This document shows, piece after piece, positions 32,996 to 42,837 of a stretch of 64,000 bases of DNA (within the stretch, counting starts at the first letter, position 1; each line of letters begins with the position of its first letter). The DNA comes from Anaspis maculata (taxonomy: Eukaryota > Arthropoda > Insecta > Coleoptera > Scraptiidae): assembly GCA_949128115.1 (NCBI GenBank), contig OX421962.1:14211262-14275261 (forward strand). The letters are read 5' to 3'. The position numbers and the translations under genes are program-made. The notes below the pieces were generated by a model. The model was not told where the DNA came from and made no database searches. It was given only the letters and a program-made list of their open reading frames with translations.

Positions 32996-35900
32996 GAAGT
33001 GACCCTCAATATTGTACCAATCGGCCTGAACTACGACACAGAGGGAATGGCCAGGAATCCCATCTGGTTTCAAACGACCGTAAAACTTTGGGGGCGGCGT
33101 GAGAAAGATGCAAAACGTAGATATTTTTGGAAATGAGGGAGGAAGCGTAAATTAACTTCGATGTTCCAAAGACGCGCCGCCAGCAGCCCGACCCGTTGGA
33201 TATCAAATTCCTGGACGCTCTGTTCGAACGACCAACAGAGGGGATGTGCTGTAAATGAAAATTTTATTCTAAATTATTAATTGATTGTCTGACCAAAATT
33301 CTAGTGATTTTTTATTACTGTGGTGAATCAAAGGTGAAATCAACACCGAACACGACATATAAGATTCGTAAATTAAAGGACGCCAGTGGGCCGATATCAA
33401 ATTTATAAGTAGTGAAAAAAAAACGAAAATTACACCAGGTAGCTGTAAAATTAGCTAATGAACATTGCGGGACTTCCAAGCAAGAATAAGTACAAAGTGG
33501 GCACTGAAAAGCTCAATAATTTAAATGTAAATTGATCAAGAAAAGTTCAAAGGATTCCAAACCAAAGCAACGCAGTGGAACATTTGCAGATGTTTCACAG
33601 GATGCGAGATTTACGTCAGGGGTAGGAGGAGAACGCACTTAAAGCCCAGGAAAAAAACTAACCAGGACTTGCCTTATAGCTTTGCTGGAGGACGGTTGTT
33701 AAAATTTGTCAAGTTTCTTCAATTGCAATTTAGCTGTTAAACAAATTCAAAGTAGATAATTATCAACTCTCGAGTCACCGTGAGTTGTTGACCAGTCAAT
33801 TACATAGTGAAACAAGCCACTGAATTGCGGTATCAGTAAATACCTGTGAGAGAGTGACTTCTGTGTTTACTGGTGATTAGTGCATGGTGATCAGCTCCGC
33901 GCTAATTGATCACCTGGATTAGCCGTTCCTGAAAATCCGCACAAGGGAATTTCAAAGGTTAGTTTACATAACAATTCCTCACAAAGAGACATGTTCTGTT
34001 TTTGAAATTAACGGGGTAAAGAGCGAACCAATTCGCAACTGGTTGGCGATAGTCCCAGTCAAATGTGATATTTGAATACTGTGAGTGTTCCATCAGAACA
34101 ACGAGAAAACTCACGAAAAGGTCAGCCGCTAGCCATGAAATCTGTAAAGCCTTGAGGTTCGTTCTCAAAATCAAAACTCACAAATTGAAGCCACCTTCAT
34201 TTGCAATTCCGAATCTGATTGCTGTCATTCATTAGCAGGAATTCTCACAAACTGAATGTCTTTCATAATCACTCAATAAACCGATGAATTATTCATTCGT
34301 CAGTAACGTGAAGCGTCGTGGGAAACCCGTTAACGTCCATTTTCCGTGCTTCTTCCGGGCCAAAGGCCGTATGGGTATTGCAAAAAAGCGACAGCTATAG
34401 GGTCACAGACTCTGGCACTGGGACGCAGAAAAATTATTCCCCTGGCAACGCGGGACGTCAACCCTTTTTTGATCTGGCACGGGTAGGCGAAGATAGGAAG
34501 GGGTTAGGGTTGCATAAGTGCATGAAAGTTTCGAAATGGGAAAGAGCCTCGGTCGAGATTGAGAAAATGTCAGAACTCAAAGGGAGCGAGACAACGAGAA
34601 CGATCCAACGTAATTAAAACCCAAGCACCATTATAAAAGCTTCCTCCAATTGTCTGTTTCAATTCCATGTACAGTAAGCTAGCTGTGTAACTTTTTCACC
34701 AAACCACAGCTGTAAAGGACTGTGTGAGCCGCCAGAGAACCAGGACTTAGTCCAGGCGATGATGTCATCATATCGAGTACGAGATCTGAACCATTCAAGT
34801 TTGATAAATCTGTAAACATCTATTGAAGTAACGACTTAACCATTTAAAATTATTCTTCATGAAATAAGGCGAACATGGAATTTCATGGTGGCAATTAATT
34901 CAATGTAGAAGAATCAAAATTCTGTGTTGTCTGTAACAAATTGTTCAAGTCCAAGATGGGACTAGTAATTACTGACAGGTTCAGAATGAAGCTTTGCTAA
35001 TTTCCCAAAGAAGTGAAGTTTGGAAGTTGCCAATTGAATGTACCTACAAAGAATTGGGCTTCAGAACATGAACCTCTGTGATTATGTTTAGCTGTAATAA
35101 ATTATGCAACATTGTGTAAACTCTGTGTAATGATGTCGTTGGGGAATGGGTAGAAAAAGGGTAGTTTACCTCATTTGGGAAGAGGTGAAAAGGGGGTAAC
35201 CTGATTGCGAAATTAGGGATTTCTTTTTCAGGTATCACTGGTGTAAAGTAGTTCGCGGAAATTTAACTGCAAGCTAGTTGATTGGTTTGTTTGGTTAGGT
35301 CCAATCAAGTAGCTAGGGTAGGATAGATTAGGATTAAGTAAACGAACCCATGGAAGAAGAAAGGGGTAAAACTCTTCACTTCCGGTTCGGAATTGAATTA
35401 GGAATTGAATTGACTAGAGGTAAGGAAGTCTCGCAATCTAGATTAGGAATTTAATTTTGTCGTCACTGATTTCTTTGTGGAATAAAAGTTGAGTGAATGT
35501 TGCATTGTTATTAATTTTGATTGTCTGTTCTTTCCACTTTCATAAAAGAACTTGTGGGTTTCTCAGTTGAGAGGTGATAAGGGCTCAGGGTCCTTTGGGA
35601 CTTGCTGAGACGAAAGAGTGAACGACGACGAGTAAGCAAAATTTGACGGTACGTATGGCACAATAAGTGAAGGGTTAATTTCCACAAGGTTTTTATCCAA
35701 TACTTGTAATGACGTACCATGGGGGGTGTATGCCAAGGGCAATCAGTACAATATAGAGAAATTGGGACAAAATAAAACAGCTGGTTCTGAACAACTGCAT
35801 AAGGACTATAAGGAAAGAGAGAAATCGAGCGCTTTCCAAAACAAGTCCGTAACTGGAAGTATGCAGAGCTTTAATAGTTCTTGAAGCGCGGAAAATGTAC

Positions 35901-36080
35901 GCCGCAACGTTGAAATTTTAAAAGAGTTGAAAAGAAAGTTTCGATTGGTCATCCGGGCCTGCTTTGGACCGTTCACTGGAAACTAACTGGGGAATTAAAC
36001 CGTTGAATATCTTGAATATGAAATAAAAACAAGATAAGAGCCGGTGACTTTAGAGGCGATAGCATGGTTTATTAGCATTT
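32996..36080. other. Intergenic, no gene identified
   Basis: About 3 kb without a recognised gene. A minus-strand frame at 33006-33206 (ARLWNIEVNLRFLPHF in an alternative frame) vaguely resembles a LINE C-terminus but is too weak to call. AATTGAATTAGGAATTGAATTGACT near 35393 is a small direct repeat. A 99-codon frame at 34318-34617 has no recognisable domain. AATAAACC at about 34275 and AATAAAAG at about 35482 could belong to old LTRs. Confidence 0.35.
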
Positions 36081-36660
36081 TCAACGATTGTCAACCATCA
36101 GTAAGCCCGAACCGCCAATCGGAGCTTTCTCTTCAACCCAGTTACAATCAAGCGCCATTACAGAAGATATCCTATTACTTCTAATGGCTACGCGACGAAT
36201 TGTGTTTGCCACAATGACCTTCCATCGTTTCAAGTTGTCATAAAACATCTCAACAAGCGTAACGGCGAATTTCGAGTACAATCGTAGATAGTTTCGCTTG
36301 GAAAGCAAAGGATTCCTACCTCAACTTGCCAGATCCTCACTTGCTGTTACCGGTTGTGGTAACTCCATGTCTTTCCAGCAGTCTACGAAGCGTCTCTGTG
36401 CCAAGCACGACAGCCAAAGCTTGGCACTCAGCTGCAGGAAAGTTCCACTTGTTGTCGATAGCTGCGATGACTTTTGTTCAGGTTGTCGCAAAGTATCTTT
36501 GACCTAGCTCAACCTTCGATCGTAGAATAGTTTTGCACTGAGAACAGACTTCTGTTCCTTCAGCAGGACAAGATACGTCTTTAGGATCAGCACAGCGGCT
36601 AGAGCTTCGCGTTGCATCGTATAGTACTTTCACTCAGTTGTCAGTCAACAGATGGATACT
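36081..36660 (-). repeat. Degenerate RNase H-like modules, locus C
   Basis: The minus strand reads KYYTMQREALAAVLILKTYL (about 36640-36575), then NFPAAECQALAVVLGTETLRRLL (about 36445-36380), then FQAKLSTIVLEIRRY (about 36300-36255). These are three diverged copies of the RNase H helix motif (Y.T/E.QALAVV) in direct order at ~170-bp spacing. No RT or integrase lies nearby. It is the clearest of the three loci of this type. Confidence 0.55.
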
Positions 36661-37850
36661 TTGAGCAAATCAAGTAAATGCATTTAGTTTTCATGCCAAA
36701 TCACCATTCTAGCGTTCTATCACCATCCCATTGCAAATGATTCGCACCTACCCACAGGTTTTTCGTAACTGCGTTATACCCGTGGGTCGTCCGAGTGCCG
36801 TCCCTCCGTAACGTCATTAGGGTGACGGCACGTCGGTAATTTAGAAAAGATTTTATTCATAATTCATACCGCACGGTATCTGGTTCAAAAGGTGCGTGAG
36901 CTGAATAAGCTAATCGCCTCTTCTATCCCCGTCCTCTCCTCCTCCGCCCGCGCACCCGCCGCCGCGATTGATGTCTTTCCGAGTTTTCTCTCAATCTCGA
37001 CGCGTCTCAATTTTTCTTCTTTGATTATCTACCTGCACGAAAAATTCGGTGCGAGTGGGATTAGCACCCGAAAGTAAAGCACCGACAAGAGAGCATCTCG
37101 GGATCGATGTGTATACGGAGCTTAATATACCGCCGCCCAGTGTTTTATTTAGGGAGCACACCGTCCCACGCAGCGTGGAGTAATCGAATTACTTCGCACT
37201 TATAACGAATTTCCAATAAGTTAAATTTAGCACACGCCACCGGGAACAAACACGACAAAAAGCCGCGGCTCGGGAACAAATCCCGAGAGGGTGAATGTCA
37301 AACCGCGACACAATGACTTGAGTGCGCGAACCTTGCGTTTCGTTGTGTGTGAGAAACATTCTTGTCGCTTGTTCTTTCCTGACTCTCAGTGGCACGCATT
37401 ATGGGAAAAGTTGCAACTCGAGAGCAAGAGCACTTCGGCACGTCGAAGCTGAAAGATTTAGGATCTCGCCGTATATGCTTTGGGGTTAGGCATAGTGATA
37501 ATAAATTAGTGTCTCGCGCTTCTAATTTATGGAAGCTCTTTCTCGAAATGAGTTTCCACGACAAACAGGTGAGCACAAGCTGGAAGCAGTTAGTAAGCAA
37601 CAGGAATAGTTCAGGTGGTGTGTTATGGGGGGCAAACGTGTTGCTTTCCACGCACTCCCACCCACGCCTCCTTCTACTCATCACGAGTGAACTTTTCCGT
37701 TTGATTACGATCGGGATTTTATGACCCTGCGGGGGAAAAATGTAGGTACCGGTAGTAAAAACTTCCTTGAGGAATCCTCTGCAGTTCGCTGCGAACTGGC
37801 GTGAAAGGCACGGAGGCAGAGTCGACCGTCGAGATTATAGCTTTACGATC
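36661..37850. other. CpG-richer intergenic segment
   Basis: Composition is less AT-rich, with CCGCCG runs near 36955. Open frames (for example 37389-37724 and its antisense) show no recognisable domains. It could be host sequence, but I cannot support an exon. Confidence 0.35.
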
Positions 37851-37852
37851 GC

Positions 37853-37975
37853 TGCAGATCTTGTACTATGATCATCGCAGATCTCCTTCCACTATCATTT
37901 CAGGTTTCCTTCTACAAACATTGCAGGTTTCCTTGTTCAACCATTGCAGGTCTCCAATGCAATCATTGCAGGTTG
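37853..37975. repeat. Minisatellite, ~23-bp unit, about 5 copies
   Basis: Units follow GCAGGTYTCCTTNNNNAANCATT: GCAGATCTCCTTCCACTATCATTT, then CAGGTTTCCTTCTACAAACATT, GCAGGTTTCCTTGTTCAACCATT, GCAGGTCTCCAATGCAATCATT. A single further unit (AATCATTGCAGGTCTCCT) lies at about 46043, so the unit is dispersed. Confidence 0.75.
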
Positions 37976-38116
37976 TGACGGCTCAAATTTGGACGAGCCC
38001 AGTTCGGCCCTGCCTGTGCAGAGTGCGCAGAGTGGTGAACTTTGAGTCATGGGAGTGGTAACTCTGTCATCTGGCACCGGCGTGACAGTAGCCAAAAAAT
38101 GTTCCACATTATAACG

Positions 38117-39628
38117 CACGGTTCGGCAATATGTGAAATAGCGAAAAAAATTGTCCACCAAATCTAACACCGCAGCTTGATTCTTTATTATTTTCTGATC
38201 CAGAAAAACCCAATTTCAAAATAATTCATCGGTGAATTTGTCCTGTGGACAATTTAATTGTTTTTTTTTTTAATTTTAGTGAGTTTTTCTCATGTTCATT
38301 CTTTGAGGCCCATGTGCAACTTGACGTTAAAATATAGTGGTTGGTGCCAAATTGTTCCTTAGACCATGATGAGCAAGAATCGCGATGGTGGACATCTGAG
38401 ACTCACGACTGCGCAGCCGGAGGGGGGAGAGGGCAGAGAGCGTGTTGAAGAAGAGATAACATTTTTTTAACTCATGAACCGAAAGAGGTGGAATTATCAA
38501 ATATGGCATACATGCTCACTATTTTACGCCAATGAAGTTGCAGCAAACAGTTTTCGAAAATATCGAAACGTTTCAGAAAAATCTCGATAAACTTATTCTT
38601 CTTCTGAGAATGTTATCAATAAAATCCAAATTTTTGACGAATTTGAAAGATAAAAAGGTACAACTTACCCAAGTTAGGTTAGTGCTCGGGTTAGTGGCTG
38701 TTTTGGCGAGAAAAATGGTCATTTTGGTGTCTCACGTGAATCTGCACAAGACTAGTGTCACATGATGGCTCATTATGAACCGGCAACGGACGGGTTTTAT
38801 CATCAAATGTATTAGTTTTTGAAGTCACCTACCAAAACTGTTGAATACAAGTTAAAAGGTTATCTGTTGGGAGTTACTTGAACTTAAGAGTGCTCATTTT
38901 CCACAAAAAAATCCATCAAAAACGAATTCCTGATAGACATAACAAAGCTCTTCGGGAAGACCAATGGCCAAGAATGACCGAAAAAGTCACGTAGGTAGGT
39001 GAATAATGGGGTCTTATTTCCTGAAATAGAAGACCAATGGATTTTCACCAATATGCATATATTTCCAACACTTCTAGCTGCCAAAAATATTATTGTGAAG
39101 TTTTTTTGTATGTTTTCAACAGTAAAATTTCCAAAAAAAAAAAAGTTTAATTGAGATCTCTCTGGAACGGTTCAGTATTTTTAAAAATGGTTTACTGCGT
39201 TATCAATGGCGTAAAATAGCGAGCTCGTATGCGATATTTCATAATTCCAACTCTTTTGGTTTATGTCTTAACATTTTTTATCTCTTCTTTAGCACGTTTC
39301 CTGCCCCCTCCCCTCCTTCGGCTGCCCAGTCGCGAATCTTAGATGTCCACCATCGTGATACTTGTTTGTCATGGTCCAAGGAACAATTTGGCACCAATCA
39401 CTATACTTTAACTGAACGTTGCAGATGGGCCTCAAAAAATGAACATAAGAAAACCTACTGGGATAAATGAAATTTGTAATTAACTGCCTACAGGACAAAT
39501 TCACCGATGAATTATGTTGACAATTTTGAAATTGGGTTTTTCTGGATCGGAAAATAATAAAGAATCAAGCTACGGTGTTAGATTTGGTGGACCATTTTTT
39601 TCGCTATTTCACATTTTGCCGAACCGTG
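38117..39628. mobile_element. Foldback FB9 with 4-bp target duplication
   Basis: CACGGTTCGGCAATATGTGA (38117) pairs with TCACATTTTGCCGAACCGTG (to 39628; one mismatch). Arms of at least 360 bp pair through TTGGTGCCAAATTGTTCC and GGAACAATTTGGCACCAA. AACG flanks both ends (38113-38116 and 39629-39632), a 4-bp target duplication. The core, about 38480-39270, is AT-rich and non-coding. The flanking DNA looks like one CpG-rich sequence split by the insertion. Confidence 0.85.
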
Positions 39629-40012
39629 AACGTCGAGCTAAATTCGGCCCACGCGGCCGCCTCTACTTGCAATCCAGGTGAGCGATTAGAGTTGGATTTT
39701 AGCGTGGGGCTGAAATCAGTTGTTTCAGGCCGCTCATGGGGGAGAAAATTGCGCTCTGTGCGAGCTGGGCTCTACAGTTTCCCTCCCGCACTGTCCGTCG
39801 ACAAGATGGCGGAGGCCAGCCAAGGCAGTTCAAGTACACCGGCAGCCCCCTTTTTTGCGTTTGAAAGCGCTCCAACACTGCGTGCGATGCTCGACCCGTT
39901 GCTGAGTATTCGATTCTGGCCGGACAGCCCTCAGCATCCGGTCAGCTTGTGTTTTGTATTTTTGTGCCTTCAGCATTTCACCGTGGGAATGCCTGCCACT
40001 GAAATTGATCAA
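39629..40012. other. CpG-rich stretch with strong-context ATG
   Basis: About 380 bp of CpG-rich sequence between two palindromes. At about 39805 the sequence AAGATGGCGGAGGCC resembles a good eukaryotic start context, and an open frame of about 70 codons follows to 40015. It has no domain I recognise and no visible splice continuation, so it stays unassigned. Confidence 0.3.
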
Positions 40013-42552
40013 TAGTCCAGTAAAATAAGGATTTAACTTGGAACTAATTAGGGGCAGGATGGAAAAAATATGGCGATGTAGAGAATGGAAAACTGAATGA
40101 AAAAAACCAAAGTTTTATTTCCAGTCATCCCGGGAACCATGGAAAAAAAAATGGAGAAGATGGAAAAACATGCGCCGCGATCTTTCTTTTGAAACGGTGA
40201 GAGAATGGTGAGAGATGTGTGAAAACTGTCAGAGACAAAGTTGTAGGGAATATAATAATCTACAAAAAAGTCCCTGGAAACATATGTCTAACTTCTTCAG
40301 TTTAGCCGTTTATCGCAGTCAAAGTTGCGCGCCGGTCTAGTGAAGTGGAAAAACTGTCCGCGTGACCTTCCTTCTTGGATGCTGTGAGAACGACAAGAGA
40401 TATCAAGAAATTGTGAGCGACAAAGTTGTAGAGAATTGAATGCTTCACTAGAAAATCTTCAAGGCCAATTATTATCACTCCTAGCTCAGCCGTGAACCAC
40501 GTTCAAAGTTGCGTGACAATCCTGTTGATAAAGTGGTTCTTCTGGAAAACTTACAAAAACCCTAGACTCAATAAAAAAACTTTGACAATGTAGAGGATGA
40601 GAAACTGGATCTGAAAAACCAAAGTTTCACTTCACACCGTTTCGGGAAACCTGAGAGAAAAAAAAAGAAAAACTTGAAAAATAGTGATTTGCACTCGCAG
40701 CTTCTTCATTGAATACTGAAATAAACGAGATCAATATGAAAAATCTGAACAAACTAGCTTGTAGAGGATTAAATGATCTATAGAAAATCCCGTGATGTCA
40801 TGTATGCATCTTTGTCGACTTAGCTGCGGAGCGCTATCAAAGTTGGGGTACATGACTCGTGACGCGTCGCATATGTGGTGGAACTGGCACGACGTTGCGA
40901 ACATTGTTTAATTGATTATAAAACATGATTAAATGATTTGAAAAAATTGCGTGCTTTGTTTAACGTCTGGGTAGCTACTTATTGTTAGAACTATCATTGT
41001 AGTCATCATCATCGTCTTCCGAAACGAGAATGCAGGAAGCGTGAGAACAGGTGGTTCCACGGCAGTGGTGGCAAAACTTTTTACACTTGAGGTCAGCTTT
41101 TCTGCATCCACAAAGCTTCTCGCAGTTTTTCAAGCATCTGCAGGAAATCAGCCGTAGCAGATTTTCGAGAGCTACGGTATCTTGGGTTCTAATAGGCATC
41201 AACAGAGAAATGTTTAATCTCCAACCCCATTGTTCAGGTGGACAGTTGTTGTTAAATGATCATTGTTCATCAGAAATCAGTTGAAAAACATCTCATTATC
41301 TAATGTGAATCACGTTTTTCAACTATTATACATATTGTGTTACAAAATACGAGTCCTTTCTCAGTTTTAAGCCTGAGTGTCACGATACTATTTTCGTACT
41401 ATTTCGATGCTATAAAATATATGATTAGAAACGACAATTTCAAAAATTCCCTAGCAACCTAGTCTTTCGTCCTAGATTTCTAGAATGAAAATATGACGAA
41501 AATAGTACAGTGACACTCACGACTTCAATTTTGCCAAACAAGAAACTTTATACATAACAAAGCGTTCATTCGCAGAGTTACATTTCCAACAATAGTTACC
41601 AGACGTTTAACAAAGCACGTAATTTTTTCAAATTATTCAATCATGTTTTATAATCAATTGAACAATGACCGCAACGTCGTGCCAGTTTGACCACATATGC
41701 GACGCGTCACTAGTCATGTACCTCAACTTTGATAGCGCTCCGCAGCTAAGTCGACAAAGATGCATACATGTCATCACGGCATTTTCTATAGATCATTTAA
41801 TCCTCTACAAGCTAGTTTGTTCAGATTTTGCATATTTATTACGTTTATTTCAGTATTAAATGAGAAAGCTGGAAGTGCAAATCGCTATTTTGCAACTTTT
41901 TCTTTTTTTTTCTTAGATTTTCCAAAATGGTGTGAAATGAAACTTTGGTTTTTTAGATTCAGTTTTCCATCCTCTACATTGTCATAGTTTTTTCATCGAG
42001 TCTAGGGTTTTTGTAAGTTTTCCAGAAGAACCACTTTATCAACAGGATTGTCACGCAACTTTGAACGTGGTTCACGGCTGAGCTAGAAGTGATAATAATT
42101 GGCCTTAAAGATTTTCTAGTGGAGCATTCAATTCTCTACAACTTTGTCGCTCACAATTTTTTAATATCTCTTGTCGTTCTCACAGCATCCAAGAAGGAAG
42201 GTCACGCGGACAGTTTTCCCACTTCACTAGACCGGCGCGCAACTTTGACTGCGATAAACGGCTAAACCAAAGAAGTTAAACATATGCCTCCAGGGACTTT
42301 TTTGTAGATTATTGAGTTCTCTACAACTTTGTCCCTGGCAGTTTTTACACATCTCTCACTGTTCCAAAAGAAAGATCGCGGTGCATGTTTTTCCATTTTC
42401 TCCATTTTTTTTCCATGGTTCCCGGGATGACTGTAAATAAAACTTTGGTTTTTCTTATTCAGTTTTCCATTCTCTACATCGCCATATTTTTTTCATCCTG
42501 CCCCTAATTTGTTCCAACTTTGGCCTAAAAATCGCCTCATTTTACTGGACTA
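40013..42552. mobile_element. Palindrome FB10 (TAGTCCAG ends)
   Basis: TAGTCCAGTAAAATAAGG (40013) pairs with CCTCATTTTACTGGACTA (to 42552; one mismatch). The arms, 40013 to about 40987 and about 41590-42552, pair almost throughout. The unpaired spacer of about 600 bp carries a minus-strand cysteine-rich ORF. Arms contain recurring CTCTACAACTTTGTC-type blocks, a sign of internal duplication. The TAGTCC(A/G)G end matches FB12 at 53343. Confidence 0.85.
40975..41202 (-). CDS. CXC-like cysteine-rich ORF in palindrome spacer
   Basis: A 75-codon minus-strand frame: LISCRCLKNCEKLCGCRKAD then LKCKKFCHHCRGTTC. The spacing C-x-C-x3-C-x3-C-x-C-x6-C-x3-C-x2-C resembles the CXC (tesmin/TSO1-like) zinc-binding motif, also seen at the C-terminus of some arthropod transposon-linked proteins. 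It ends in an acidic tail (SEDDDDDYNDSSNN) that runs into the arm. No clear start or upstream exon is visible, so it is probably a captured or residual exon and not a free gene. Confidence 0.5.
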   Translation of the reverse strand: MMPIRTQDTVALENLLRLISCRCLKNCEKLCGCRKADLKCKKFCHHCRGTTCSHASCILVSEDDDDDYNDSSNNK

Positions 42553-42601
42553 CAACGCCTATGTGGGAACAACTGATTTGAGGTAGTTGACCCCGCCGTC
42601 T
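42553..42601. other. Junction between FB10 and Transib-like element
   Basis: Forty-nine bases separate the two elements and end in the 5-mer CGTCT, the left target-site copy of the Transib-like element. Confidence 0.6.
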
Positions 42602-42640
42602 CACATAGGGGTAAATGGTCGAAAGGTCTGGACAAAAGTA
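42602..42640 (+). promoter_or_regulatory. RSS-like terminal signal, left end
   Basis: Heptamer CACATAG (42602-42608), 23-bp spacer (42609-42631), nonamer ACAAAAGTA (42632-42640). The vertebrate RSS consensus is CACAGTG / 23 / ACAAAAACC. CAC and ACAAAA match exactly. It would be the transposase binding and cleavage site. Confidence 0.75.
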
Positions 42641-42837
42641 TTTGGATCTAAAGGTCAGAGGTCACTCTTTTCTTTTTCGCATTTAAAAAGCTCGCTAAAG
42701 AAATATCACTGTTTGATATAAATTTGATACCACTTCCAATACTTACAGGTACCTACCTGAATAGAGATGGGATTTTTTTGAATTTCGATTTGTTTTCCTC
42801 CAATCAAGTGAATACTTGGGTAGGTATATTATTGAAA

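Noticed and set aside
33006..33206. LINE ORF2 C-terminus on the minus strand
   Set aside because: Only a vague LWN/LP resemblance in an alternative frame, with no tail or target duplication.
39575..40015. 146-codon ORF
   Set aside because: Its first part is FB9 arm sequence; only the portion after about 39805 is unexplained, and it has no recognisable domain.
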